A DNA stretch of 64,000 bases. Origin: Rhexocercosporidium sp. MPI-PUGE-AT-0058. Its lineage: Eukaryota > Ascomycota > Leotiomycetes > Helotiales. This document shows, piece by piece, positions 22,748 to 34,863 of this stretch. Both the position numbers and the translations under genes were made by a program. Under the pieces are notes generated by a model. The model was not told the DNA's origin. It worked only from the letters and a program-made list of their open reading frames with translations, and did no database searches. The stretch spans positions 1,302,001 through 1,366,000 of the forward strand of contig JAGTJL010000008.1 in NCBI GenBank assembly GCA_020746875.1, read 5' to 3'. Each line of letters begins with the position of its first letter. Position 1 is the stretch's first letter.

Positions 22748-25700
22748 ATGACGATGGCATTCTCTAACCTACATAACAAGGCACATGCACCGTTTCAACG
22801 CCAACACCACCACCAACAACAACAACAACAAAAGGACCTCCTCCACCATCAAGTCTACTCCCTATGCAATCCCGCCTACACAGAAGCATCCTTCGTTTCA
22901 TGCCATTCCGACGCCTTTCACACGACGGTGAGGAGGCTGTCGACCGAGAGTTGCGACCCGCAGGAGGCATATGTTGACGGCTGGCTGATCAGGACCATGG
23001 ATATGGATGCTGGCCCGGTCTCGTTGCAGAGATCAGGTTCGCATCAGTCAAATGCATCTGGGAAGAGTACGCGATCGCAGACGGTTCGAGTAAAGCCTCG
23101 AAAGTATGCATCCTACATGTCGAGCAGCGCATCCTCGATTTCTGACAAGTCGTTGACTTCGTTCCCCTCCTTTTCTCCTGAGTCACCCAAAGATCGACCT
23201 CCGATCCCCCGGTCTGTTGATGGGACTGCAAATGGGGTGCGCAAGCCTTCCGGTACGGCTCCTTCAATCGTGGAGAGCTTGACAACCTCAACTGCTCAGC
23301 AGAATCGCTCTGCACTCTTCGACGATGCGCCACTCACTACCAGCTCCGTCCCAGGATCAATACACCTTGCGAACGATGACCATATTGAAAGGTTGATTGC
23401 ACGGAATGGGGCAGTCAGTTTGGTCAGGCAGCTAGCTGAGGATTTGGCACAACGCGATGCGCAGATAGCATCACTGCGGCGGAAGGCCGAAAATAGGGAG
23501 CGGGCTTTGAGGAAGATCATACTGGAATGTGGCTTGTCGAGTCTGGATCTGGAAACCCGCTTGCGTGCTATCGAGAGTGAAAGGAAGTCGCCGAGTGATT
23601 CGATTAATGGGGATATCATTGAGGAAGATGGGTTAGAAGATTTAATGAGCGATGCTATGGGTGGATCAGTCGCACATGGCGAATTTGGGACGATGGACCA
23701 CGATGCTACCATCAGGGCAGCGGCGAAGCTAAAAGCGCTTGAGGACAAGCCAGCGACAGTTCAGAGGGGCTGGAAAGACTATATATGGGGAGGAACAAGC
23801 AGGAAAACCAGCCGAGCAAGTAGTATCAACGGTGATGCCGTTAGTGCGGTGGGAGGGACAGAAAGAAGAGGAAGCACAGTAACAGGTCGGAAGTCAGTCT
23901 TACAAAATGGATTATTCCAGCCACCCGAGAACTCGAGAAGCCCAGCTCGGAGTCCGATGAGAAGTCCAAGTCGGGCATCTAGTGCACTTTCACACAACGT
24001 GGCCGCATCTCACCGAGATCGAAAACCCTCGTCCGGGCTGGCCACATTGGCACTGAAACTGGTTGCAGGCACCACAATGGCTACCCGAGATGGAGATGGA
24101 AGTGGGCGAGGGAGAGCGAACAGCACAGGAACGACTCCACCTGGGAGAGCGGCATCAGCTGCCAGTACAAAGACCACGATGTCCGCAAGGACTGCCCCAG
24201 TAAAACCAGGTCCAAAGGCGATACCTAGTACTCGTCGAGCTACCGGTGCTGGAAACAAGGTACCTGTGAGACCTCAGGAGAGGTGGGATACGATGGGTTC
24301 AAGTCCTCAAAACACAACTTCGTCTAGTGGTGTAGACAACTATGGACCAGTTGAGATGGATACAATTCTGGATCCAGACGACCAGCCACCAACTATCACT
24401 CAAACTTACAATAATCCGTACAACTCTGAATTCCTTACGGATCGATTTGGGTTCATTTATGATCAGCGTCGGAAGAAGAGACAACGAGAAGCTGCGGAAA
24501 AGATGCAGAAGACGAAGCGAGGGAGTCGAGTGGAAATGTTGAGCAGCGCTAGGAGTGGGCTCTCGGTCGATATTTCAAGCTCCGACATAATCATTGACGA
24601 AGATCGTCCCGACACTCCTACATCCACTGAAGAACGCCTTGAAGACGGCAAACCAGCTAAGCGATGGCAAGACTACCTGAAAATTGCGACATTCCCAACT
24701 GAACTCCTGTCCCATACTCCCTCAGGCGGGGTGCCTGCATTCGAAGTGATGGAAGGTGGGGAAGTGCCCCGATCTCCAGGAATCATGACCGAAGAAAGAG
24801 GTTTCTTGCCATCTGCGAGCACTATCGCACCGCAGTCTTCGGTGTCAGTAGTCCCCCAAAACGCAATGATATCAAAACCGGTTTCCCCTGAGCCCACTCC
24901 TTCGGTAGACCTTCCCCAGGAGGACACGGAACCAGTCAAAATACTGCTCAAGCAACTTGGAGAGCTTCATGATTCTCTTCAACAAGCCAAGACGCCGAGA
25001 TGGAACGACTTCCTCAGAAAGGTCAGGGCTGAGCGTAAGCGTGATGGCGAGGCTGCAGCCGCCGCGTTGGCTGCTACAGTTGACAAGGGTATCAATCGCC
25101 CAATCGCCATCATGCCAGAGGCTACCCTCACAGATGGTGAAATGATTGGTGTTGCTGGTTTAGGTAACAAGGGCAAAGTCGGCCGTGCAAAGTGGAACGA
25201 GTTCAAAGCTCTCGTTCTTGGGGGAATTCCAGTTGCATTTCGAGCCAAGATCTGGGCCGAGTGCTCCGGAGCTGTGGCTTTACGAATTCCTGGATACTAT
25301 GAAGACCTCGTGACCCAGAAGGATAATGATGATGATCCAGCAATCGTGGCACAGATCCAAATGGACATCAATCGCACATTGACAGACAATATCTTCTTCC
25401 GAAAGGGTCCCGGGGTTATCAAATTGAACGAGGTCCTGTTGGCTTATTCTCGCAGGAATAGGGAAGTTGGATATTGCCAGGGCATGAACTTGATCACAGC
25501 ATGCCTGCTACTCATAATGCCAACAGCGGAAGATGCTTTTTGGGTGCTCACCAGCATAATCGAGAATATCCTCCCGCGAGGGTATTACGACCACAGTCTT
25601 CTAGCATCACGGGCCGATCAGCAAGTTCTCCGCCAATATGTCGGTGAGATCTTGCCCAAGCTTTCTGCTCATCTTGATGATCTCAGCATCGAACTGGAAG

Positions 25701-26248
25701 CTCTCACGTTCCAGTGGTTTCTCAGCGTCTTCACAGACTGTCTCTCTGCCGAAGCTCTCTTCCGTGTGTGGGATGTGGTGCTCTGCACCAACGACGGCAG
25801 CACATTTCTCTTCCAAGTGGCTCTTGCCTTGTTGAAACTCAATGAACAGCAGCTCCTGCAATGCTCGACTCCAGCATCAATCTACACATACATCAACCAT
25901 CAGATGACAAACCACGCCATCAGCATCGATGGTTTGATCCATGCTTCTGAGGGTTTGAGAAAGGTGGTGAAGAGGGAGGAAGTTGAGGCTCGGAGAGCGA
26001 AGGCTATTGAAGCAGAGAAAGATCTCATCAAGCAACGCGAAGAACGAAACGCACTTCGAAAAGCTCAAAGAGCTGCTGCTGCTGCTGAGGCATCTGCCTC
26101 TAGTGGCTCCCCTCCAGAACCTACAAAGCCATCAACTCCAATAAAGGAAACGCAATTGGAGCTAGGATCCGACGATCTGGAGGAGTTGACAGTCAGGACA
26201 CCGATACCAGTGGATGAGGAGCGTGATTTTGGCTTAGGATTGGGGTGA
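22748..26248 (+). CDS. TBC-domain Rab GTPase-activating protein
   Basis: A single open frame of 1166 residues. The first ATG is at 22748 and another in-frame ATG is at 22997 (MDMDAGPVS). The second may be the true start, since the stretch between them is a His/Gln repeat and low complexity. Residues 100-800 are Ser/Pro/Arg-rich and disordered, with a short coiled coil around 225-290. The TBC domain begins near residue 820 (GGIPVAFRAKIW). It contains the catalytic DINR motif with Arg finger R876 and the Gln finger in YCQG (Q911). It runs to about residue 1060, followed by a charged coiled coil and an acidic tail. TBC proteins stimulate GTP hydrolysis by Rab GTPases in vesicle traffic. Both catalytic residues are present, so activity is expected; the Rab target is unknown. 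Confidence 0.9.
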   Translation: MTMAFSNLHNKAHAPFQRQHHHQQQQQQKDLLHHQVYSLCNPAYTEASFVSCHSDAFHTTVRRLSTESCDPQEAYVDGWLIRTMDMDAGPVSLQRSGSHQSNASGKSTRSQTVRVKPRKYASYMSSSASSISDKSLTSFPSFSPESPKDRPPIPRSVDGTANGVRKPSGTAPSIVESLTTSTAQQNRSALFDDAPLTTSSVPGSIHLANDDHIERLIARNGAVSLVRQLAEDLAQRDAQIASLRRKAENRERALRKIILECGLSSLDLETRLRAIESERKSPSDSINGDIIEEDGLEDLMSDAMGGSVAHGEFGTMDHDATIRAAAKLKALEDKPATVQRGWKDYIWGGTSRKTSRASSINGDAVSAVGGTERRGSTVTGRKSVLQNGLFQPPENSRSPARSPMRSPSRASSALSHNVAASHRDRKPSSGLATLALKLVAGTTMATRDGDGSGRGRANSTGTTPPGRAASAASTKTTMSARTAPVKPGPKAIPSTRRATGAGNKVPVRPQERWDTMGSSPQNTTSSSGVDNYGPVEMDTILDPDDQPPTITQTYNNPYNSEFLTDRFGFIYDQRRKKRQREAAEKMQKTKRGSRVEMLSSARSGLSVDISSSDIIIDEDRPDTPTSTEERLEDGKPAKRWQDYLKIATFPTELLSHTPSGGVPAFEVMEGGEVPRSPGIMTEERGFLPSASTIAPQSSVSVVPQNAMISKPVSPEPTPSVDLPQEDTEPVKILLKQLGELHDSLQQAKTPRWNDFLRKVRAERKRDGEAAAAALAATVDKGINRPIAIMPEATLTDGEMIGVAGLGNKGKVGRAKWNEFKALVLGGIPVAFRAKIWAECSGAVALRIPGYYEDLVTQKDNDDDPAIVAQIQMDINRTLTDNIFFRKGPGVIKLNEVLLAYSRRNREVGYCQGMNLITACLLLIMPTAEDAFWVLTSIIENILPRGYYDHSLLASRADQQVLRQYVGEILPKLSAHLDDLSIELEALTFQWFLSVFTDCLSAEALFRVWDVVLCTNDGSTFLFQVALALLKLNEQQLLQCSTPASIYTYINHQMTNHAISIDGLIHASEGLRKVVKREEVEARRAKAIEAEKDLIKQREERNALRKAQRAAAAAEASASSGSPPEPTKPSTPIKETQLELGSDDLEELTVRTPIPVDEERDFGLGLG

Positions 26249-28506
26249 TGTCTGTATCGTCAATGAGTGAAAATGAGTGTGGGTTTGGGGGGAGTGATAA
26301 GGGTGGGTTTTTTGTTCTATTTTGCATTTTATGCGGGTTTGGGAGAACCTATGATACCCCTTTGGTTGGTGTTATTGTCTGCTTTTTGATATACCGCGTT
26401 GTAGATAGATCTGTGGGAGGAAGGGAAGGGAAGTTGTGGATAGGTAGACTCTTGGATGAATGAAATAAACAGCCGAAAAAGTACCAATGTTGTTGTTCTC
26501 AGACCCACTTGTGACAATCACGCTCTCTTCGTAATGCTCACTTTTCGACGCCTAGATTTTCCAGACTCTAGAGACTAGAAGTTGAAATTTAGAGTCAGGG
26601 AAAGCTCACTGCTGTCATCTATCTCATACAAGAGCTTGTTTCGGATATCATCAATAGCTCTCGCTTCCAAATATTTCGGCTAGAGGTTTCGAGTTGAGTT
26701 GAGTTGAGTTGATTTACTGTACACGTAGCGCTACCTATCCCTGCTCTTGTATCTATTTACCTATGGCTCACAAGTACATCTGGATTTACAGCAATTTACT
26801 CAGCATTCATCATGTGGATAAGCAGATTGTAAAGTTCTGAACGTCCTTTCAACAGTGCAAGTTCACGCAACTGCGAAGTAAATAAACGCAAGGTAATAAC
26901 GGAGGAGGGAGGACGGAGATGAGGAAAATGTGGCAAATGTATTGATTGTCCTTGTGTCCTGTAATATTTGGAGGTGCCATGGATCTTTGGAGCCAGAAAC
27001 TTAGAAGCTCCTTCATGCATACGTGGGCAAGTGGGATGGCATGGAGCGAGAAGAGCATGCTGGGTGTTGTGCACAAATCTGTAATTTTGCTCTACTGGAA
27101 CCGAAACAGTGAGCTACGGAGATTAGACTTTTACTACGGTGAATTCTTCTCCACAGCAAAAATAGTATATGAGATTAGGAATGTATGTGCTCTCCTAAGG
27201 TATAGTGGAACTCAGGTGAATTGATAAAGAAAGACTGAATGGGCATGCAGCACGTCAACGTAGATGATGATAGGACCAGTATATTTCGTAACTATGTATC
27301 TCCTACCCAACCAGCAATGAGCACCCCCACTACATGGCTGATAACCTGGAGAAAGATCTCACCGCAAAACACAGTCTCTGAAGCTACGTCCAGACAAGAA
27401 AACAGGTCTGTCTGACAATTGGCTGCTTAGTAAAGCACTCCTTCTCTCCCTCGCGTAATCACATAATAGCTGACTTCACGGCGTCATGTCTGCTATTGGA
27501 CATCCGGAAGATTTTCAGATTTCGGCACCACCGATTTGGCACACTTACCCATTGGTCATGGGCTGCAGGATGCTGGCTTGTGGCTAAGCTCGGGAAATCC
27601 CCACGTTCTGACTTGTCTGAAAGTGTGAAACGTGGCTATCGAGGGCTGGGTCTCTCCAGTGGCTTCTCTGTATGGGGATTTTATGTATCTTGGCAGATAT
27701 TGGGAGGGTGGTCTCGAGTGAGCTGGTGTGCTGTTGTTCCCGGCTTGTGAATATGCATGCGTCGGGTCCGGACAAGCTGCTGCTGTGTATTTCAGTCGAA
27801 TCTGACTTTCCGATGGCATTGATGCTCCGGGTCTGAAGAGAGGGCATCACGCCCACATCGACATCCTTCATCGCGGTATGGTCTCTACTGACCATTGTGC
27901 AAATAGGCAGTGGACTAAAGTCCGGTCGCGGAATGACACCATGTCTCGAACCTCTCATTGCTTGGTATTTATGACGGTGTGACGAGTGCTCAGAATGATG
28001 TAGAGTAAATGGCTTATTAAGAGTGTTCAGATGCAGATGCATGTTCCGTATGACGAAGGACGGCGGAAGTCGTACGCTCGGACCTTTGCTGTACAGAATC
28101 AAGGAATATTGAGGGCAGCAGTTTGTGATCGATTCGGATCGAACATTCTGTAGCGCCTAAAAAGATGCTTTGCTTATGGAAGGATACAATGAGCTGCCGT
28201 GAGTCCTTACTAGGGCACCTTACTGTCCCTTGTAATGTCGAATTTGGCTTGGAAACATGGGTTTCACGAAGAATCAGGGTACCAGTGATGGATAGACTTC
28301 TCGGAATCTAGGACCACCAGACTCGGTTTCTCGATTCAGTCGGGGTATTTACAGCGCCATTGCCCAGAACCCGAAGGTTTGTTGCCCTTCAAAGAATCTA
28401 GGTAGGATATTGGAATAGAAAAATCTCTTCCCAAATGCAACTCCCTCTCAAGGGACAAAAGCGACAGCAATCTTCTGGTCTCCAAGACCACAGCTGCTAC
28501 GGACGT
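26249..28506. other. Intergenic region
   Basis: This lies between convergent genes. A short tandem GAGTT repeat is at about 26691-26712. A 172-codon frame on the minus strand (27584-28102) is Ser/His-rich with no recognisable family or splice partner. I see nothing else to support a gene. Confidence 0.4.
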
Positions 28507-29579
28507 CTATGGCATCATACGCCCAATAAGGCGACCCCAAGCAATCTCAAGCTGCTCCATATCTGCAGTCAACCTTCGGTTTTGTTCTTCGAGGTCTTCC
28601 CTTGATGTCTCTAAGGCCTGAATGTGCTCCTTCGCAAGTATTAGGACTTCTGCCTTACTAATCTTTCTTCCCACTGCCTCCTTTTCACCGCTTGACCCCT
28701 CAATTGCTGCTACTGATGACGCCGGTAAGGCAGAAAGGAGTGTGTCGAACTGGTCATTGAGTCTGGACCGATAACGTTTCTCGGTGATGTTGTGGTTGTG
28801 TCTGACTTTGGGAGGATCGCTGTCAGAGGGCGCTTTCTTGGTAGGTGCAGGAATTGCAGTGCTTTGCGTCTGGCGAGGAGAATCTGCAGCGTTGGTCCTT
28901 CTTTTCATTCCGAGTTGCCCCTTCTCGCCTTCCGTCCCCATAGTCTGAACTGATTTCCTACGACCTTTTGGCGCCACCGTGAATCTCTCCTGGTGACTCG
29001 ACCTTGTTCGAGCTGGTCTGCATTGGCGACTGAGCACAGAAATGGACTTTCTTTTTCTCGTGTGAGGATTGTCTTCGTCTACTCCAGTTCCGAGCAGTCG
29101 ACTATCATGAAGAGTAGTCATGGCTACAGATGTATACCTCCCGGCTACTTCGGAATCATGCGTGGCTCGGTTTGTGGGACCGAATCGAGGATCTGACGTT
29201 TGTGAACCACTACGTTCATGACTATCGTCCATATGATTCAGGGTCGGAAATGAACTCCACGAATAAGGTTCGTCAGTCGCATGGTGACGGAAGCATTTCG
29301 AATCATCAAAGAATGGGGAACTGGAGAAGTTTCGAGGCGAGTTGGACATTGGGAGTGCTGTAAAGCCGTTTGACGGCCATTGTAAAGATACCCAGCTTGG
29401 TTGAATGCATTCGGACATATCGCTTGCTGCAGAATGTGGCTGTAGGTAGGGAGTTAAGCTCGTCAAATCGTCCTGTACATGCGGTCAGTACATTGTTTTG
29501 GTGCAACTTAAAAATCGACATTTCTTTCCTTTCCGTAGGATTTCATAGCCTCGCTATAATTACTCATTGAGAGATTCAT
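28507..29579 (-). CDS. bHLH transcription factor, SREBP-type basic region
   Basis: The main exon (29472-28507) has no suitable in-frame ATG upstream of its conserved part. A short first exon (29579-29520) joined by a 47-nt intron would give 341 residues. That first exon is tentative because its donor, GTCGAT, is weak. Residues about 245-320 form the bHLH: HNHNITEKRYRSRLND, then a loop, then GRKISKAEVLILAKEHIQAL. The Tyr in EKRYR marks the SREBP-like class, which binds both E-box and sterol-regulatory elements. A leucine-rich helix follows. Unlike classical SREBPs there is no membrane segment, so it should be a soluble nuclear factor. Upstream residues are Ser/Pro-rich and disordered. Target genes are not apparent. 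Confidence 0.8.
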
Positions 29580-30649
29580 TGTAGATGTTTCAGTGGATCT
29601 TCATCGAATTCTGCGATAGATCTCCTTATAGTCTCGGATTGAGCTTCCCTTCTCCGCTCTCATGCTCTCTGATTATGTGTAGCTGCGTCCGGGGGATAAT
29701 GGTACGATTCTCCAGAAAAGCTAGCGAGTATACCAGGACGTGCATGAAAGCCAAGACCATATAGATTCGTGAGAAAAAGCCTTCTATCAATCCCCTCACT
29801 GTGATCCGGGGCGCCGACGGTCGCCGCTGGCTGCGTTGAACCGCTTAACAGTGAGTTAAATATTGACTACTAATCTCAGGGTACTTGGCTCTAATACTAA
29901 AAACTGTAGGTAGAATAATGGGGGCTTCAGCTGAGGGACACTTCTCGGACGATGATACAGAGATTTTGTCCAACAGATAGACGTCAAGTGCCATTTTCCT
30001 GGCCAACTTGAACAGGAACGCAGAAATCTTAACAGTTGTCGTACAGGTCCAGCCAAACATGGTAAAAGGCCGTACTCAGAAACTACTTAGGTAGGAACTT
30101 GTTGCAGCTTCGAGGATGAGCGGCTGGACGTCTGCCGCCTGGTGCTCGATCTCGGGACCTGGAGACGTCAGCCACATGGAGCATCACCATCGAAATGGGA
30201 TGGGATGGGTCAGCGAATCACGACTTTTGTTATTTCAAACGAGGAGTTTTGCCTTCCTCTTAAGCTCGCTTGATAATGTCTCTTACCATGACGACTCATA
30301 TCCTCTTGCTTGTTTCAGTGGGAAGTCCAATAGCATTGAATGGCGCATCACGTGTTTGCTTATATAAGTATCGGAATCCTTCCTCTGTGTTTCTTGTCCT
30401 TGTGTTTCGAGAAAATACCCGAATATCTCACAGACCCCTCCATTTCCGCAAAAATCTTCCTATGGGCCTAAATGCCCCGCTTGGTTGACAACTAGAGGTC
30501 CTCAGGTACCTTAGGGTTTGATAGGTGGTATTCTTCCGTCTAAGAGAGGAGGTTCGCCGGTCTAATCTTATCAAAACTCCAGAAAATTGCATCTGTAATC
30601 ACGAAAATCGTGTTCAGCGACCCAAAGACAGAAACCCTAGTACCACGCT
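29580..30649. promoter_or_regulatory. Divergent promoter region of the bHLH factor and TYW2
   Basis: A region of 1.07 kb. A 71-codon minus-strand frame at 29845-30060 has a somewhat protein-like hydrophobic pattern but no family match. A TCACGTG core is at about 30349. Otherwise nothing was noted. Confidence 0.4.
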
Positions 30650-31897
30650 ATGTCATCAATTAAGGATCACCATTCATACCAACATTCAAAGCGAGATAGA
30701 CCGCCAAAACCCAAGCCCGCGAACCCAATCGAAGAAGCCGTGAAGATATGGCTGAGCCGACTTCCAACAGAATTACAAGAAAATGTCAAGCTCAATGTGA
30801 GCCATTTAATGTCACTCACGCCGAAAAGATGGATTGTTTACCCGCCGATGGTTCTGCTTCCCTCAGGTAGCCTTGGGGAAGAGTGGTGGGCAACTCTTGG
30901 ATCCGAAATTTCATCCGAGACCATGGGCGAGCTATGGAGAACAATACTGGATAACATTACAAAGAGGGAGGGGAAAGGAGTGCTAACTCACCTTGCGATC
31001 AATTCTGGAATCCCACTCAACAAGTGTACAGGTCATTCATCTGAAGGAAGTCTTGAAGCAGCCCTGCAGCTGTCTAAGTCCCATAATATTCTCAGAACTC
31101 CGAGCGGCTTGATCATGCTCTATGGCGACTTTGGACCGTCTTTGCCACCCGAAGATACTCCCACCAGTATAGATCTAGAAGAGGCGTTTTGGGTCAGCAC
31201 CAAGCAAAACGGCATCACTCAGGTTTGGGCACCCAGGTATACGATGTTCAGTAGAGGCAACGTGAAGGAGAAAGCTAGACTCCTCGAATTTCACGATTCC
31301 AGAAGCGAAGGAAGAGCACGGGATATCACCAAGGAAGAACTGGCTGCTGCTTCCGCTGTTGATCTATACGCCGGAATTGGGTACTTCGTCTTCAGTTATG
31401 TGAAGATGGGAATGAAACAGGTCATTGGGTGGGAGCTAAACCCTTGGTCTGTGGAAGGTTTGAAGAGAGGAGCCGCTGCGAATGGATGGTCATTTAAAGT
31501 CGTAAAAGATTGGGATGCCTCGAATTCATTTGAGGAAAAAATAGTGGTATTTTCGGAGGACAACGTGCAAGCTGCAGCAAGACTTCGCGAAATGGACCCT
31601 TCGACAGCCGGAACAATCATGCATGTGAATTGTGGATTGTTACCCACGAGCGAAATGACCTGGGAGATGGCCATTCATATCTTGAAAGGAGATGGGTGGC
31701 TCCACCTACATGAGAACGTAGGAGTGGATGATTTTCAAGCCAGGAAATGCCAGATTGTTGAAATGTTCGAGATGTGGCTGACGAAAGCACACGACAACAG
31801 AATTGTTAGGTTGGGGCATGTGGAAATGGTGAAGACATTTGCTCCTGGAGTATGGCACTGTGTCTTCGATATCAATCTCAATAGTGCGGAAGATTGA
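30650..31897 (+). CDS. TRM12: tRNA wybutosine-synthesizing protein 2 (TYW2/Trm12)
   Basis: An intronless gene of 415 residues. TYW2 transfers the alpha-amino-alpha-carboxypropyl group of S-adenosylmethionine to the modified guanosine at position 37 of tRNA-Phe, a step in making wybutosine. The Rossmann-like SAM domain is clear: RYTMFSRGNVKEKARL followed by VDLYAGIGYFVFSY (about residues 235-260) and the WELNPWSVEGLKRGA segment. Later blocks include MHVNCGLLPTSEM, and a C-terminus typical of the family (APGVWHCVFDI). The N-terminal part (PKRWIVYPPMVLLP) is also characteristic. Length agrees with fungal Trm12. The protein should be cytosolic. Confidence 0.9.
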   Translation: MSSIKDHHSYQHSKRDRPPKPKPANPIEEAVKIWLSRLPTELQENVKLNVSHLMSLTPKRWIVYPPMVLLPSGSLGEEWWATLGSEISSETMGELWRTILDNITKREGKGVLTHLAINSGIPLNKCTGHSSEGSLEAALQLSKSHNILRTPSGLIMLYGDFGPSLPPEDTPTSIDLEEAFWVSTKQNGITQVWAPRYTMFSRGNVKEKARLLEFHDSRSEGRARDITKEELAAASAVDLYAGIGYFVFSYVKMGMKQVIGWELNPWSVEGLKRGAAANGWSFKVVKDWDASNSFEEKIVVFSEDNVQAAARLREMDPSTAGTIMHVNCGLLPTSEMTWEMAIHILKGDGWLHLHENVGVDDFQARKCQIVEMFEMWLTKAHDNRIVRLGHVEMVKTFAPGVWHCVFDINLNSAED

Positions 31898-33216
31898 CTC
31901 CCGACCAGGGAGGTTGTAAAGCTTCGTACAGGGTTCTCTTATTAGAATTCCCACACTTCAGTCCTGGTACACAGATCAAAGAGATCGTCCGATAGTCTCC
32001 AATTCAACCTTTTGTCATCCACGAAACGCTAGTGCTGGTTCGACATGGTAACACAAACCTTGATCGACATACTTTCCGTTGATGCCGATCGGTTACGAGG
32101 AAAACGGGCTTTCAGCCAATTTATCGATTCGATACGTAAGACGCAAGATACCCAACAGTCTGTACCAGCTGAAGCCAGAACGGAGAACGCGATGTTTAGA
32201 GCCTGTCCCAAGAACTGCTGCAAGCTTCGAAAGTGTCCAAATTTGAAATAGGTGTTTGATGTCGAAATGTACGAACATTTCCTACAGCTTACGTCTCCAA
32301 GGTGAGAATGAGAGGCTTGATTCGACATCATCCCATTCTTATGCTTTATCTCAGCTTCTTGTTCTATCTTCTGTTTCCTTTTCCCAATTCACCTCTTCAA
32401 TTCTTGGCGTTGTTGGTGTTTTGGGATCCTGGTAGGCTGCCTCCAGGCCGCATGATAATCTGGCCGGATCAAGAAGGAGGAGTCGTCACTATCTTCAGCT
32501 GTCCCTTCAGCACCAGCAGAATCAAAGCATTGCCGAGTGCTTTAAGTCCAAGTGATGATTGCGCCGTAGTCTTGACAAGTATGCAATACCTCCGTCCTCT
32601 GTGTTGAAACGGCAATGGCTGCATATGCTGCGTCTTGATCAATTATTCTGCCTCGCAGGGTATCCGGTGGTGTAGCGGGGTATGAGATTATTGGCTGGTC
32701 TTTAGAAAAACCAACAACGCGAGTTTGAGGGGTCATATGGTTGTCGCATACAATATGCAGCAGCAGGGAAAGAAAGTGCGAGGCTGTGTCATCCCCACTC
32801 GGCTCAAGTACCTCGTTGGAACATACTGTTCTCAAAGTACAAGGTACTCGAGGCTGTGTTTCTCAGTACCAGGATTTTGCATTAGCGTTTCTTCACAGCT
32901 ACATATGCTATCAATAGTAAGAAGCTGGTCTGCGGAAGTACAAATACACTATATACCTTGCCGGCTGCTTTCTCCATCAGTTGCTCTGATATTGAAACTA
33001 TCATCAAGAATGTTAGACTAGGACCTGGCATTTTACTTGATCACACCTCCTCCTTTCGACACTCACATAGTGAATTGCGAATTATTCAAACTTCCAATAC
33101 TGCCCTCTCAATCTATCTTACCTACCCCATCTTCAACGGAAAGTGGAAGATTCACTGGATCACTTTCCTGCATTATACTCGCCACACCCCCGAGTGGGGA
33201 TTCCTTTGCCTCCATC
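31898..33216. other. Intergenic region
   Basis: This is the 3' flank of TYW2 and the upstream region of the next gene. Open frames at 32029-32331 (-), 32302-32607 (+) and 32542-32835 (-) show no recognisable feature. The frame of the next gene is open from about 33037 but lacks an ATG before 33217. Confidence 0.4.
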
Positions 33217-34863
33217 ATGACAACTTACTGGGATTTCCGCCGAATCCTTGACGTGGATCCGGATGACGACCACACCTGCGTGGGGATAGCGAAGGCTTAT
33301 GGCCACAAATGCAAACATCGAGTTGGAGTCAACTACCGTAGCGAAGGGAGTCTAATCCTTGATCAAATGGACCACACGGAAAACTATTCCAATGCTATGA
33401 CGAATCTCGAGGACCTAGCGGGATTACTGCTTTGCAAACAAGTGCACAACAGCCAGAACAAACCTCATCTCAACCAGATCAACGAGGTATACAGAAGATG
33501 GTACGCTGCAGCGGAGAAAGAACACATACTCATGAAACGTCGGGCTGAAAGGCTAGCGGTTTCGAGCATGCGAAGTGACTTGTCTATGATGAGGGAGGCT
33601 GCCCAGCAGCTGAAGGATGACTTGGAAAGTGCGAAAGAAGAGATGGTATGTATTCATAATTATACGTCCGAAGGAAAAGGCTGACCTCTCAAGATTGCCG
33701 TTAAAGTGACCGACATCATTGATGAGGTGACTCCAAATATTGCATCGACAACAACAGAAGCAAGAGAAGCTGCGAGTGATCCTTTCGTTGTCGTGAGGGA
33801 AAATGACACTACAATCAGCAGTCTCTCGAGTGCTGCAAGTCTAACTCCAGCAACTCAAGTCAACTGGCCTGCAGTTCCTCGTCACCAGCCATCAACAAAG
33901 ATACCAGTCTTTTCGGACATCCAGCAATATGGCGATCGGCTTCCAATAGGTCCCATGGAGAGTACGGTGCCAGCTACAAGACAATCGATTTCCAGAAACA
34001 ACAGGAATACCGAAGCAGCTTTCGGCTTTGGAAATTCGAAGTCTGACGAAAACGCGGCGATCCAATCAAAATCTGTCCAGAAAGTCAATAATGCAGAGCC
34101 CTCGAGAATAGCTTCAGTACCAGTCCCAAGGAAACGAGTAGCGTTGAAGAAAAAATCCGAGTCCATGAACAGCAACATAGCAAACAGGAAAACTGTGCCT
34201 CCGGAATCGATCTTCGCTTTTGGAGCAACAACGTCAACGCCACAATTTTCTTTCGAAGTCCCGAAGCATCCACCAGCCTGTCTCGTTGATACACTCCCTA
34301 TTCAGGAAGCCTCATTGGAGATTTCCAGTCACATTGACCAGAAAATTAAAGACGAAGTCAGCTGGGATTTTATCCCAAGTCATCAGAGTAACAGTGAAAT
34401 CCTCGACCGGCCTTGCGAATCCTCGGCCCCTTTGGAATCCGAGTCTTTCGGCTACGCAGTTGTCACTCCACCTTCGACTCGATACAAAACCTATCTACCA
34501 GCACGACAACAGCATGGCCTTATGACACCACCGGATACCCCAGAAAACTTAATCGGAGCTCACAAGAGCTCGTCACCGCTACCACCACCAAAGATTGGAG
34601 ATTACTTCGCGAACAGCTCGAATCCAACTTCAAACGCACCAATTCCAAAAGTGACAAGGAAACCTGTTCCTGTTATGCAGAGTCTTGTCGTCACGGAAGA
34701 AGTAAATGAAATCCGAGAGCCGAGGGAACCAATTTCAGTTGATGCTGGCAGCAATGATAAGTCGGCTGGGTGCTTTGCCAAGTTTGGGTTCAGTGGGCTA
34801 AGGAATAAGGTGGCGGCTCGTCTAAAGGATGTGAAGGTAAACCTGTCAAAACCAACAAGATGA
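33217..34863 (+). CDS. Hypothetical protein, 532 residues, Cys-containing N-terminus and disordered C-terminus
   Basis: Two exons (33217-33645, 33694-34863) join in phase 0. The start chosen, MTTYWDFRRIL, is the first ATG in the open frame. The N-terminal 140 residues look folded. They carry a CVGIAKAYGHKCKHRVG segment (two Cys and two His), similar in form to short modules seen at the N-terminus of many fungal hypothetical proteins, and end in a helical, charged region (RRWYAAAEKEHILMKRRAERL). The remaining 390 residues are Ser/Pro/Thr-rich and probably disordered. They include several FAFG/FGFG-type phenylalanine motifs (AAFGFGNSKS, SIFAFGATTS) and end in a basic stretch. I do not recognise a family. 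Metal binding by the Cys/His segment is only a possibility. Confidence 0.68.

Noticed and set aside
27584..28102. 172-codon minus-strand frame
   Set aside because: It is Ser/His/Thr-rich with no recognisable family and no supporting exons.
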